Below are positions 18,206 to 26,617 of a stretch of DNA of 64,000 nt, in pieces. The notes beneath the pieces were generated by a model. It was given only the letters and a program-made list of their open reading frames with translations, ran no database searches and was not told the origin of the DNA. Source of the DNA: Bin55 sp009840545 (GTDB taxonomy: Bacteria; Pseudomonadota; Gammaproteobacteria; Pseudomonadales; Azotimanducaceae); assembly GCA_965208815.1 (NCBI GenBank), contig OZ242357.1, positions 3,100,001 to 3,164,000 on the forward strand, read 5' to 3'. Position 1 is the first letter of the stretch. Every line of letters starts with the position of its first letter. Both the position numbers and the translations under genes were made by a program.

Positions 18206-19012
18206 CTAGGACGCTTGATTCTGAACTTTTGATTGCCAGAAAGGCGTACCCACGATAGGCGTCGAAGCATGGGCTGTGTCGCTTGGTGCCATCGGTCCAG
18301 CGAGATACGCTAATCGTCCAGCTTTTACTGCGTGGCTCATTGCAGTTGCCATTGCCACCGGATCATCCGCGGTTGCCACGGCAGTGTTGACTAGTACGCC
18401 ATCAAATCCCAATTCAAGAGCAGTTGCAGCATGGGAAGGCAGACCGATTCCTGCGTCGACGAGCAATTTCGCGTCCGGAAGGCGATCTCGAAGAGTCTCC
18501 AGCGCGTAGGTGTTGATTAGTCCCTTGCCTGTCCCGATCGGTGATCCCCAGGGCATGATGACTTCACACCCTGAGTTGTACAGTCGTTGGCACACGACCA
18601 AGTCGTCTGTGCAATAGGCGAAAACCTTAAAATCCAGTGCAAGTAATTGTTCGGTCGCGGTTAGTAGCTCGTAGGGATTGGGTTGGAGGTTGTACTCGTC
18701 GCCGGTAACCTCGAGCTTGATCCAATTCGTTTCGAATATTTCTCGACTCATTTGCGCTAGAGTTACGGCCTCATGCGTACTGTGGCAGCCTGCTGTGTTG
18801 GGAAGAATATGGCAACCCAATTTAGAGATCCGATCCCATATGTTTTGTCCTCCCTTTGTTGCCGGTGACTGACGGCGCAAACTGGTCGTGACAACTTCCG
18901 CCCCAGACTGTTGAATAGCATCCTCCATGATCGCGGGCGAAGGGTAGCGAGCGGTTCCGAGAAATAGTCGACTGTTCAGTTGCACCCCGTATACGTCCCA
19001 CGCATCAGACAT
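18206..19012 (-). CDS. thiG: Thiazole synthase ThiG
   Basis: 268 residues from ATG at 19012, two bases after the thiS stop, though the frame is open further upstream. A TIM barrel with FLGTARYPSP, the Schiff-base Lys in NWIKLEVTGD, MPWGSPIGTGKGL, VDAGIGLPSHAATALELG and GVLVNTAVATADDP. It joins 1-deoxyxylulose 5-phosphate, dehydroglycine and ThiS thiocarboxylate to the thiazole phosphate carboxylate. Last gene of thiC-thiO-thiS-thiG, convergent with the selenoprotein gene. Confidence 0.96.
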   Translation of the reverse strand: MSDAWDVYGVQLNSRLFLGTARYPSPAIMEDAIQQSGAEVVTTSLRRQSPATKGGQNIWDRISKLGCHILPNTAGCHSTHEAVTLAQMSREIFETNWIKLEVTGDEYNLQPNPYELLTATEQLLALDFKVFAYCTDDLVVCQRLYNSGCEVIMPWGSPIGTGKGLINTYALETLRDRLPDAKLLVDAGIGLPSHAATALELGFDGVLVNTAVATADDPVAMATAMSHAVKAGRLAYLAGPMAPSDTAHASTPIVGTPFWQSKVQNQAS

Positions 19013-19013
19013 C

Positions 19014-19214
19014 CTAGCCTCCCTCAATTGGGGAGAGGACATCGAGACTATCGCCCTCTTGGACCCGGTAGTGGGACCAAGACTCCTTCTCCACAAATTC
19101 TTGATTGACCGCTACGACAACCTTGTTGCATTGGTAGCCTAGTTTCTCGAGTATGTTCGTCAGTCGATGTGATGCTACATCGACTTTGTCACCGTTTACG
19201 AGTATGCGAATAAT
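19014..19214 (-). CDS. thiS: Sulfur carrier protein ThiS, AUU start
   Basis: 66 residues: IIRILVNGDKVDVASH, then LGYQCNKVVVAVNQEFVEKE, then VQEGDSLDVLSPIEGG. The beta-grasp pattern and the essential C-terminal Gly-Gly identify ThiS. There is no ATG, GTG or TTG near the expected start in this frame. Two adjacent ATT codons (19214 and 19211) follow AAGGAGGT at 6 and 9 bases, so initiation at AUU is most likely, as known for infC. The Shine-Dalgarno lies inside the end of thiO, which overlaps the gene by 19 bases. ThiS carries the thiocarboxylate sulfur for ThiG. Confidence 0.88.
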   Translation of the reverse strand: MIRILVNGDKVDVASHRLTNILEKLGYQCNKVVVAVNQEFVEKESWSHYRVQEGDSLDVLSPIEGG

Positions 19215-20176
19215 TTGCGCACCTCCTTGGATACCGCACCGACCACTGCCGGTGCTATGAGAAATCCGTGACGATACAACCCATTAACGCTTAACACGCC
19301 ATTTCTCCAAGTGACACGCGGTGTGTTGTCAGGATATGCGGGTCTTAGTCCCGCCTTTAGCTCAACAATCTCTGCCTCTTCGAAACCGTCATGAATGGTG
19401 TACGCAGCGGTCAAAAGCTCCAAAGCACTCTGAACAGTAACAGCACCCCTAAACTCGCTTTCCAACTGAGTAGCCCCGATTACATATTGGTCTCTGCATC
19501 GTGGCGACACGTAAAGTCGGTACCTAGGATGAAGCAACCGGACTGGCCGTGACAAGTGGACGGTGGGAGCATGAAGACGAATGACTTCGCCACGAACGCC
19601 TCGCAACTCTGGATCATCGGATCCTACACCTCGACAATCAAGAACCAAGTCTGCATTCAACTCATGAGGACTTACCGAATGGTTGTAATTGACCGTGCCG
19701 CACCTGCTTCCCAGTTCGTTCAGCAATGACCGATTGTCAAGCCATCCCTCTAGTTCCAGCAGGATTCCATGGTCGAATCGGTCTGCAAGCGCTGGTTCAA
19801 GTTCTCGAATTTCGACACGGGTCAGGTTGCGAAACGCTCCAACCTTGTGGCGCTTTAAGCTGGATTCGAACTTCCGAAGCAAACTCTCGTCTCCTGGGTG
19901 AGCAACCACAATCGATCCATCCATGCCATACGGCACATTGAGACCCTCAAGCCACTCTGGCCAGATTCGTAGACTTTCGATAGCCATTTGCCAAACAGTG
20001 GCGTCCGATTCGGGACGTTCGCTTTGAGGCGCAAGCATCGAAGCGGAAACGTACGCAGCACTTGTCGGTTCGAACTCGTCGTCTTTTTCGTAAACGATTA
20101 CGTCGTCTCCTCGGCGTAAGAAATGCCAACCCAACATTCGGCCGATGAGGCCAGCCCCAGCAATTTTGATTTCCAA
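19196..20176 (-). CDS. thiO: Glycine oxidase ThiO (FAD-dependent)
   Basis: 326 residues from TTG at 20176, four bases after the thiC stop, with AAGG upstream; no ATG fits. Rossmann FAD motif IKIAGAGLIGRMLGWHFLRR, then AAYVSASMLAP, the DAO-family VLDCRGVGS and a C-terminal VNGLYRHGFLIAPAV. It oxidises glycine to dehydroglycine for the thiazole ring. Between thiC and thiS, as in other aerobic thiamine operons. Confidence 0.93.
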   Translation of the reverse strand: MEIKIAGAGLIGRMLGWHFLRRGDDVIVYEKDDEFEPTSAAYVSASMLAPQSERPESDATVWQMAIESLRIWPEWLEGLNVPYGMDGSIVVAHPGDESLLRKFESSLKRHKVGAFRNLTRVEIRELEPALADRFDHGILLELEGWLDNRSLLNELGSRCGTVNYNHSVSPHELNADLVLDCRGVGSDDPELRGVRGEVIRLHAPTVHLSRPVRLLHPRYRLYVSPRCRDQYVIGATQLESEFRGAVTVQSALELLTAAYTIHDGFEEAEIVELKAGLRPAYPDNTPRVTWRNGVLSVNGLYRHGFLIAPAVVGAVSKEVRKLFAYS

Positions 20177-20180
20177 AGCG

Positions 20181-22067
20181 TTAGACCTTGGCGTAAATCT
20201 CGCTACCTCCCTCGCGGAATTCCCTGGCTTTCTCCGCAAGTTCCGCCTCCACATCTACAAGTTTGACCGACTCTTCAGTTACACCGGCGGCTTCCCGAAT
20301 CTCCTGACTAATTTTCATGGAACAGAATTTCGGGCCGCACATAGAACAGAAATGCGCGAGTTTGGCAGACTCTTTCGGCAGGGTTTCATCATGGAATTCC
20401 TGAGCCTTGTTGGGATCCAGACCAAGGTTGAATTGGTCCTGCCAGCGGAATTCGAATCTCGCTTTGGACAAGGCGTTATCGCGGATTTGCGCACCGGGAT
20501 GACCCTTCGCTAAGTCCGCTGCATGAGCGGCGATTTTGTAGGAAATAATCCCTTCTCTCACGTCTTCGCGATCGGGCAAACCGAGATGTTCCTTAGGAGT
20601 GACGTAGCACAGCATCGCGCAGCCATACCAACCGATCATTGCAGCTCCAATTGCAGACGTAATATGGTCGTATCCTGGCGCGATGTCGGTCGTAAGCGGA
20701 CCAAGAGTGTAGAAGGGTGCTTCGTCGCAGGCTTCAAGCTGCTTGTCCATGTTTGCTTTGATGAGTTGCATGGGAACATGTCCAGGACCTTCAATCATGG
20801 TCTGAACATCGTGCTTCCATGCAATTTGCGTTAGCTCTCCAAGCGTTTCGAGTTCCGCGAACTGAGCTTCATCGTTGGCATCTGCAATCGACCCGGGACG
20901 TAGCCCATCACCAAGAGAGAAGGCTATGTCGTACGCCTTCATGATTTCGCAAATATCCTCAAAGTGCTCATAGAGAAAGCTCTCTTTGTGATGCGCCAAG
21001 CACCACTTGGCCATGATTGAGCCGCCCCTACTGACTATTCCGGTTGTTCGTCGGGCGGTTAGAGGAATGAACGGAAGGCGAACGCCCGCGTGAATTGTGA
21101 AGTAGTCGACGCCTTGTTCGGCTTGCTCAATCAAAGTGTCGCGGAATAGCTCCCACGTCAAGTCCTCGGCAATGCCCTTCGTTTTTTCCAATGCTTGATA
21201 GATAGGTACGGTACCGATGGGCACTGGCGAGTTGCGGATAATCCATTCCCGTGTCTCGTGAATGTTCTTTCCGGTCGACAAATCCATGACGGTATCGGCT
21301 CCCCAACGGGTTGCCCAAACCATCTTGACGACTTCCTCCTCAATGCTGGACGTTACAGCTGAGTTTCCAATGTTCCCGTTGATCTTTACAAGAAAATTGC
21401 GACCAATGATCATAGGTTCCGATTCAGGATGATTGATATTGCTCGGAATGATCGCTCTACCTCGCGCAACCTCAGATCGGACGAATTCTGGAGTTATCTC
21501 ATGAGGTATGGAGGCCCCAAAATCCTCGCCTCTATGCTGCATTGTGGTGTCTAGCGAATTGGCACGGCAAAGGTTTTCGCGTATCGCTATGTACTCCATC
21601 TCGGGAGTAATGATTCCCTTACGTGCATAGTGCATTTGAGTGACGTTTCTACCCTTCATTGCACGTCGTGGGGTCGGCAGATTGTTGAACTGAAGAGTTG
21701 AGTACTTTGCGTCTTGATGTCGATTTCTGCTGTACACGGAACTGAATTCCGAAAGAGACTCAGTGTCTCCGCGATCCAGAATCCACTTTTCCCGGAGTCT
21801 ATGCAGACCCTCGCGGACATCAATGGGCATGTCGGGATCGGTGTACGGTCCCGAAGTGTCGTAGACTCGAATCGGAGCGTTTTGCTCAAGCCGAGGAGAT
21901 CCGTTGGTTGTAGCGCTCTGCGATGGCGTGGGAGTGACCAGAATCTCGCGCATGGCAACGCGACAGTCCGGGATTCCGTCGACGTAGATTTTTCGCGAGC
22001 CAGCCAACGGCTGCAGAACTTCGTTGTCCAGACCTGCAATCTGTGACAATTCGGATTGTTGTGACAT
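20181..22067 (-). CDS. thiC: Phosphomethylpyrimidine synthase ThiC
   Basis: 628 residues, family-typical length, ATG at 22067 with AGAGG upstream. Motifs: RVYDTSGPYTDPD near the N-terminus, MQHRGEDFGASIPHEITP, GPLTTDIAPGYDHITSAIG and the C-terminal CSMCGPKFCSM (CxxCx4C) that binds the non-canonical radical-SAM cluster. It converts aminoimidazole ribotide to HMP phosphate. First gene of the thi operon, with a TPP riboswitch in its leader. Confidence 0.97.
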   Translation of the reverse strand: MSQQSELSQIAGLDNEVLQPLAGSRKIYVDGIPDCRVAMREILVTPTPSQSATTNGSPRLEQNAPIRVYDTSGPYTDPDMPIDVREGLHRLREKWILDRGDTESLSEFSSVYSRNRHQDAKYSTLQFNNLPTPRRAMKGRNVTQMHYARKGIITPEMEYIAIRENLCRANSLDTTMQHRGEDFGASIPHEITPEFVRSEVARGRAIIPSNINHPESEPMIIGRNFLVKINGNIGNSAVTSSIEEEVVKMVWATRWGADTVMDLSTGKNIHETREWIIRNSPVPIGTVPIYQALEKTKGIAEDLTWELFRDTLIEQAEQGVDYFTIHAGVRLPFIPLTARRTTGIVSRGGSIMAKWCLAHHKESFLYEHFEDICEIMKAYDIAFSLGDGLRPGSIADANDEAQFAELETLGELTQIAWKHDVQTMIEGPGHVPMQLIKANMDKQLEACDEAPFYTLGPLTTDIAPGYDHITSAIGAAMIGWYGCAMLCYVTPKEHLGLPDREDVREGIISYKIAAHAADLAKGHPGAQIRDNALSKARFEFRWQDQFNLGLDPNKAQEFHDETLPKESAKLAHFCSMCGPKFCSMKISQEIREAAGVTEESVKLVDVEAELAEKAREFREGGSEIYAKV

Positions 22068-22087
22068 GGTTCTTACCTCTTCCTAGC

Positions 22088-22180
22088 ATGGTCGAGGTAC
22101 GTTCCCTACGCCGGTACTAACCGGATCAGGTTCTACGGGTTCGCAAGTCGCGTCTCAACCGAACGGTACCCCGACTAACC
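22088..22180 (-). promoter_or_regulatory. TPP riboswitch (thi box) in thiC leader
   Basis: Read on the minus strand, the leader contains GTCGGGGTACCGTTCGG, a variant of the CTGAGA core (TTGAGA), then ACCC, GAACCTGATCCGG and TTAGTACCGGCGTAGGGA. These are the conserved P2/P4/P5 elements of the THI-element. It ends ~20 bases before thiC, so it probably shuts off translation or transcription of thiC-thiO-thiS-thiG when TPP is abundant. A -10-like TATACT lies just upstream (22183-22188). Confidence 0.93.
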
Positions 22181-22182
22181 TA

Positions 22183-22188
22183 TAGTAT
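22183..22188 (-). promoter_or_regulatory. Putative -10 box of the thiC transcript
   Basis: On the minus strand TATACT lies about seven bases before the first riboswitch helix, the distance expected of a -10 element. No convincing -35 hexamer is seen 16-18 bases further upstream. Confidence 0.45.
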
Positions 22189-22411
22189 AAACATGACTGA
22201 GCGGACTATTGTCGATTTTCTTGTGCGAGTATTGCGAAAGAACGACGTGACAAATGAATTGCTTTCTACATCTATTCCTGAAGTGAATAGGTCAAGGCAA
22301 GAGGTATTCGGTTAATGTGGTTGAGCACAATGCTTGCAAGAATAGGCTTCAACGTGAAATCATTGGTCACCCAAACGAAGTTTGAACCTGCCTTTCAAAT
22401 GGAAAAACACT

Positions 22412-22546
22412 ATGGAACTCAATCCAGGTAATTGGGTCTATGTTTTCATTCTGGAGAGTCAATTGGTGGCGTTTGAGCCAGTGAGTCAGACCCGAACTTC
22501 GCGCCGCTACTACAAGCTCTTTCGCGTGGGGGGAGGATGCACATGA
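22412..22546 (+). CDS. Possible 44-residue protein overlapping the OMP gene start
   Basis: ATG at 22412 opens a 44-codon frame (MELNPGNWVYVFILESQL to YYKLFRVGGGCT). Its TGA (22544-22546) overlaps the ATG of the outer-membrane protein gene as ATGA, an arrangement typical of translational coupling. A weak GGAAAAA precedes it. No family recognised. It could be a small protein or a leader ORF; chance cannot be excluded at this length. Confidence 0.3.
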   Translation: MELNPGNWVYVFILESQLVAFEPVSQTRTSRRYYKLFRVGGGCT

Positions 22547-23163
22547 GAAAGCTCTTGGCGACTTTGACCGTAGTTCTGGGAACCGCAACTCTAGCCCAAG
22601 ATCACTTTCTCTTGGGATCTTTCGGATACAGTCATCCTAGCTTCGATGAGATTGGGGGCAGTGCCCAAGTTTTTTCGGGCGGGCTTGGCTACCACGGATT
22701 CTTCGAGAACGGTTTGTACCTCGGCGCTAACTATGCCTATGACCGCGGTGAGGGTAACGATTGCAACTTTTTTCCATGCATTGATGCTGTTCTTGAGAAA
22801 CGTGATGTTGGGGCGTATTTTGGCTTCCAATTCAATGTATTCACGCCGTTTGTGAGTGTGCACTCTTCGACTCCTATTTGGGATACAACCGAAATTCTCA
22901 GGAGCTTTGGGCGCGATCGCGAAGAGAAGGTAATGGATTATGGAATTGGAACTTGGGTGGACGGAGGAGGCGCCATGCCAAATTTGTGGCTCAGGTTTTC
23001 CGCAGATGGAATTGAAAAGAACAAAGGTATAGAGCGATCGCTCACGGGCATGGGCATTTACCGACTTCGAAAGAATCTGGTTGTCGGCGCGAAGTTCTCA
23101 CTCTTCATCGCCGATGAGGATAGGGGTTCTAAGACGTCGCTTGTTTTGGGTTGGAGGTTCTAG
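22543..23163 (+). CDS. Outer-membrane beta-barrel protein
   Basis: 206 residues from ATG at 22543, chosen because GGAGG lies six bases before it (an ATG at 22537 touches the Shine-Dalgarno). Signal peptide MRKLLATLTVVLGTATLAQ, then alternating amphipathic strands rich in Gly and aromatic residues (GGLGYHGFFENGLYLGANYAY; FGFQFNVFTPFVSVH). It ends with the outer-membrane sorting signal WRF. Resembles small 8-stranded barrel proteins of unknown ligand. Confidence 0.75.
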   Translation: MRKLLATLTVVLGTATLAQDHFLLGSFGYSHPSFDEIGGSAQVFSGGLGYHGFFENGLYLGANYAYDRGEGNDCNFFPCIDAVLEKRDVGAYFGFQFNVFTPFVSVHSSTPIWDTTEILRSFGRDREEKVMDYGIGTWVDGGGAMPNLWLRFSADGIEKNKGIERSLTGMGIYRLRKNLVVGAKFSLFIADEDRGSKTSLVLGWRF

Positions 23164-23339
23164 CACATCCGGAATTCCGATTCTCTAGCAATCTGAATAA
23201 TTCACCAGCATCACCCTGTTCTACCCAACCATACAGACTTCGGTTTGAGACCAAGATTGCGTTGGCTTGTTCTTGATTCAAGCCGCGCTATTGCGTATTG
23301 TTCTGGATAGGAAACCTAGTAAGGACACTCCATCTGGTG

Positions 23340-24065
23340 ATGCCATCAGAACGAAAGAAACTACGACTACCTTCCGGTCCTGACAAGATCCTTGAAGCTG
23401 GAGTGAAATTTCTTGATCAGTTTTGGGATAGGTCGCAATACGAGATTGGAGGAGGAACCGTTCTTGCCGCACGATGGCACCACCGACACAGCACGGACGT
23501 CGATTGTTCCATGAATGAAGAGACTTTTCGTTTGGTCTACGAGAACGATTCTTCCTCGATGATCTCTTCACTTGGGGAACTTGAAGACATTGGTGCGCTG
23601 CAAGACAAGGAACTGCACTCGAGAGTTCTCGTATTGGATTTCACTGATCTTGGACAGTTGTCACTCGTCGCTGGTAATAGGCTAACGCGCTCTTGCCAAG
23701 TTCAGGAGTACGAAGTAAGTACCGGCATAAGGCTGGAACCTACTGCAGAGATCTTGGCTAAGAAAATTGCATTTAGGGTTTTGGATGGTCGGTGGAAACA
23801 AAGGGATTTCTTTGACCTTGTAGTGTCTAGCAACTGTGAGCCCGAAGCCTACAAGATTGCAATAGATGTACTCACAGACAAAGAAAAGAATGCCGTTGGG
23901 GAAATTCTTCGATCTCGACTGTTAGGCTCAACATTGGAAATAGGCGATGTACAAGAACCTTTTGACCAAGATGTTGCCGATTCAACATGGGACTTGGCTG
24001 CGCAGCTACTTGAAGGAAAGGACATAAACCTACCGTCGTTACCGGGTAGGGAAACGCCTCCTTAG
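23340..24065 (+). CDS. AbiEii/AbiGii-like nucleotidyltransferase
   Basis: 241 residues from ATG at 23340. The N-terminal part has the signature YEIGGGTVLAARWHHRHSTD followed by VDCSM, which gives GGGT, HR-S and DVD with the metal-binding acidic pair. LEPTAEILAKKIAFRVLDGR and KQRDFFDLVVSS follow. This matches the nucleotidyltransferase AbiEii toxin family, which modifies tRNA or other targets. No AbiEi-type antitoxin is seen within the flanking gaps, so it may be an orphan or may act outside a toxin-antitoxin pair. In the 176-base gap upstream, a minus-strand 50-codon stretch looks faintly protein-like but is unassigned. Confidence 0.7.
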   Translation: MPSERKKLRLPSGPDKILEAGVKFLDQFWDRSQYEIGGGTVLAARWHHRHSTDVDCSMNEETFRLVYENDSSSMISSLGELEDIGALQDKELHSRVLVLDFTDLGQLSLVAGNRLTRSCQVQEYEVSTGIRLEPTAEILAKKIAFRVLDGRWKQRDFFDLVVSSNCEPEAYKIAIDVLTDKEKNAVGEILRSRLLGSTLEIGDVQEPFDQDVADSTWDLAAQLLEGKDINLPSLPGRETPP

Positions 24066-24083
24066 CACGACTCATTCCACGAT

Positions 24084-24593
24084 TTGGGTTTAAGATTGTT
24101 CGGTGAAAACGTAGACTTCGGATCGCGACAAGTAATGCTCCTACCCACGCCTGGAAAGATCTGGCCTCTCAAGGCCTTTGACTATCCTCACAACCACAAG
24201 TCGTGTAAAGCCGGAGACACCAGAGTGATCGGCATGATGCTCAATGCATATATGGCAGGACATCCGCTCAGACCCTCAGTTGAACAGATTGTGGATTGGG
24301 TGAAGAACCCGGAGACCATGACAAGAGGCCAAAGATCCGCGCTCCGAGAGTTCGTCGACTCGTGGGCATTCTTCGATCTGTGGAGTTTTCACTTCAATTC
24401 TGGATGCACGATCTACGAGATTGCTAAAGCGATGCGAGTCGCTGGTGCTTTGGCACCTTTTCCCGTGCACTACATCAACTCATTGGCAAGGGGTTACATC
24501 GAAAGTGGAGAGGGACCAGACGATACAGAGTGCCTTGTACGCAATGCAAGGTGGGGACTGGGGGCCAACTCCAATTGGCGCGGATTCATTTAG
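24084..24593 (+). CDS. Hypothetical protein next to the nucleotidyltransferase
   Basis: 169 residues from TTG at 24084; an ATG at 24135 is an alternative and neither has a clear Shine-Dalgarno. Soluble, with conserved-looking motifs TPGKIWPLKAFDYPHNHKSC and RGQRSALREFVDSWAFFDLW. No signal peptide or helix. No family recognised. It starts 18 bases after the nucleotidyltransferase and may share its transcript. Confidence 0.55.
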   Translation: MGLRLFGENVDFGSRQVMLLPTPGKIWPLKAFDYPHNHKSCKAGDTRVIGMMLNAYMAGHPLRPSVEQIVDWVKNPETMTRGQRSALREFVDSWAFFDLWSFHFNSGCTIYEIAKAMRVAGALAPFPVHYINSLARGYIESGEGPDDTECLVRNARWGLGANSNWRGFI

Positions 24594-24641
24594 GTGTGAC
24601 GATGCATTCGAGAGTCATCAAGTCCCCATGGATGATGCGTC

Positions 24642-25790
24642 ATGATTCAGCCGGGTAAGCAGTTTCTCAAGCGAGTCGCCGTGGTGGGTCGAGGGACCGC
24701 AGGGTCTTTGGCAGCTGCCAACATTGCACGATTCTTGCCTGAGAACGAGCATGAAATACACCATATCTACGACTCGCGAATTCCGACAATTGGCGTAGGT
24801 GAAGGAAGTTGGCCCAGCTTGGTCCAAGAATTGAAGCAGCTAACCAATCTACCTCATGAAGAAATCCAGCAGCGACTGAAGGGAACGAGAAAATACGGTG
24901 TTGCTTTTGAAGGATGGGGACGCCGCAAACGAGATTTCACTCACTTTTTCACTCCACAGCAAGTGTCCTATGCCTACCATTTGTCCGCTGATCTCCTAGC
25001 GGACCTACTGCTCGAGAATACTCCTACACAACACATAGACGCTAACGTGGTTGGGATTACAAGCGAGGAGGACGGAGCATCTGTGGAATTTGAGGATCGC
25101 TCCGCTGAAACCTACGACCTAGTGTTCGATGCACGGGGATTCCCGAGAGGTCTTAATGCCGATCAACACATTGACATATCGTTCATTCCGACCAATACGG
25201 CTGTCATACGACGGTGCCCAACAATCTTTGCCGAACAGGACAGGCTCATCACCGAACATACCTATACACGTGCCATTGCTCGCCCCCACGGCTGGGTTTT
25301 TGTAATTCCACTTACAGCGCATACATCGTACGGCTATATTTTCAATCGCGATGTATCCAGCCTGGAAGCTGTCGAGTCAGATTTCGACGAACTTCTGGAA
25401 TCGGAGGCGGTATCAGAATTTGAGCAGCGTGCTGTCCTTCAATTCCCAAACTTCGTGCATCGTCAACTCTACGATGGAGTGGTGGCTCGGGTTGGAAACG
25501 CCGCTGCATTCATGGAACCGTTGGAAGCGACGGCCATTGTGTCTGCGCAATTGCAGATTGGAATGGTTTTGCATATGCGACTCAATCGGTCAATAGAACA
25601 TCTGAAGCGCGATGCCCCGATGGTCAATCGATTTCTAATCAATACGGTACTACGCTATGGTCTGTTCGTCGGCTGGCATTATGCGTGTGGCTCACAATAC
25701 GACAGCGAATTCTGGAATTTCGCCCGAGACAAAGTTTGGTCCCAACACCCGACCGTAGCGGAAAAAAAAAAGTGGATTGTGACGCGCTAG
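24642..25790 (+). CDS. Flavin-dependent tryptophan-halogenase-like protein, frameshifted near 3' end
   Basis: 382 residues as read. Rossmann motif VAVVGRGTAGSLAAANIARF, then IGVGEGSWPSLVQEL and the C-terminal MEPLEATAIVSAQLQI, as in the tryptophan 7-halogenase family. The WxWxIP motif of true halogenases is altered (GWVFVIPL), so halogenation is not certain. At A10 (25762-25771) the frame ends within eight codons, but the -1 frame continues protein-like (VDCDALERFEDMLRLLECPV to SYAQISQGLGY) to 25912. The natural C-terminus is therefore probably at 25912, about 422 residues. Confidence 0.8.
   Translation: MIQPGKQFLKRVAVVGRGTAGSLAAANIARFLPENEHEIHHIYDSRIPTIGVGEGSWPSLVQELKQLTNLPHEEIQQRLKGTRKYGVAFEGWGRRKRDFTHFFTPQQVSYAYHLSADLLADLLLENTPTQHIDANVVGITSEEDGASVEFEDRSAETYDLVFDARGFPRGLNADQHIDISFIPTNTAVIRRCPTIFAEQDRLITEHTYTRAIARPHGWVFVIPLTAHTSYGYIFNRDVSSLEAVESDFDELLESEAVSEFEQRAVLQFPNFVHRQLYDGVVARVGNAAAFMEPLEATAIVSAQLQIGMVLHMRLNRSIEHLKRDAPMVNRFLINTVLRYGLFVGWHYACGSQYDSEFWNFARDKVWSQHPTVAEKKKWIVTR
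25762..25771 (+). other. A10 run: frameshift site in the halogenase-like gene
   Basis: Ten A residues precede GTGGATTGTGACGCG. Adding one A, or slipping back one base on AAAAAAA, joins the upstream frame to an open, protein-like extension to 25912. Ribosomal or transcriptional slippage, a real mutation and a homopolymer sequencing error are all possible. Confidence 0.65.
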
Positions 25791-25947
25791 AAAGGTTCGA
25801 GGATATGCTGCGCCTATTGGAGTGTCCAGTGATTGAGAGAGAAGACTGGCACAAGACCTGTGCCGTCCCTCTTACCAGTTATGCCCAGATTTCGCAAGGA
25901 TTGGGCTACTAGCCCTAAGAGCTTTACACTTTACTGGAAATTGGGTC

Positions 25948-26418
25948 TCACACAGAAACTGATTCAGTAAGCGCTTGCTTATCCTTTGCTATACCGATCA
26001 ACGTCATCACTCCGCCCACAAGACCAAATACAAAATATATTGTGATAAACCAGCCCGCGGTCCAAAATACTTCGATATCTTCGGGATGAAAAAGGGGATC
26101 ATGGGAGTGAAAGGTCGCCTCTTCAATAGGAACAGTAACCACGAAGTAGACATACACGATGGATGCCAGGACTACTCCCACCAACGAACAAGCCGTAGAG
26201 ATCAGACAATATATTCGTTTGGGGTTCTTGAAGATGAGAGATCCATAGATTACGAGCAGCATGGATAGGAGCAGGCCGCCCCATCCAATGACAAAAATCA
26301 AAACTGCATGCTCTTCGTTCAGGCGTAGTCCGATGGATGCCGAAAGTATGCAAATCACAGATCTAACGACACCGGCAACCCCGGCGATGACTATCAAAAC
26401 TGCGCCACCTTTTCTCAT
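25948..26418 (-). CDS. Four-helix membrane protein, unknown function
   Basis: 156 residues. Helices at about 5-27 (GAVLIVIAGVAGVVRSVICI), 38-60 (AVLIFVIGWGGLLLSMLLVIY), 70-95 (ISTACSLVGVVLASIVYVYF) and 120-143 (WFITIYFVFGLVGGVMTLIG). The layout resembles small DUF4064-type proteins, but the assignment is loose. Convergent with the halogenase-like gene. Confidence 0.6.
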   Translation of the reverse strand: MRKGGAVLIVIAGVAGVVRSVICILSASIGLRLNEEHAVLIFVIGWGGLLLSMLLVIYGSLIFKNPKRIYCLISTACSLVGVVLASIVYVYFVVTVPIEEATFHSHDPLFHPEDIEVFWTAGWFITIYFVFGLVGGVMTLIGIAKDKQALTESVSV

Positions 26419-26617
26419 GAATTGAGTATACCTATCAAGACCATAGGGTGTTTCGACTCACGAAACTGCCAAGCTACGAATTGTCGGCCATTTTCGCACC
26501 TGTTGTCAGCAACACAGATACAGTAGGCGGTTGTGTCACTAACTTCTTTTGTGAAGAAAGTGGATTTATTGGGAAAGTGCTTTGTAGATTGGAAACGAGA
26601 GAGTGTAGTTTGGATGA

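Noticed and set aside
23129..23281. Minus-strand 50-codon ORF (LNQEQANAILVSNRSLYGWV...) before the nucleotidyltransferase, as an antitoxin
   Set aside because: Too short, overlaps the barrel gene, on the opposite strand, and has no recognised antitoxin motif.
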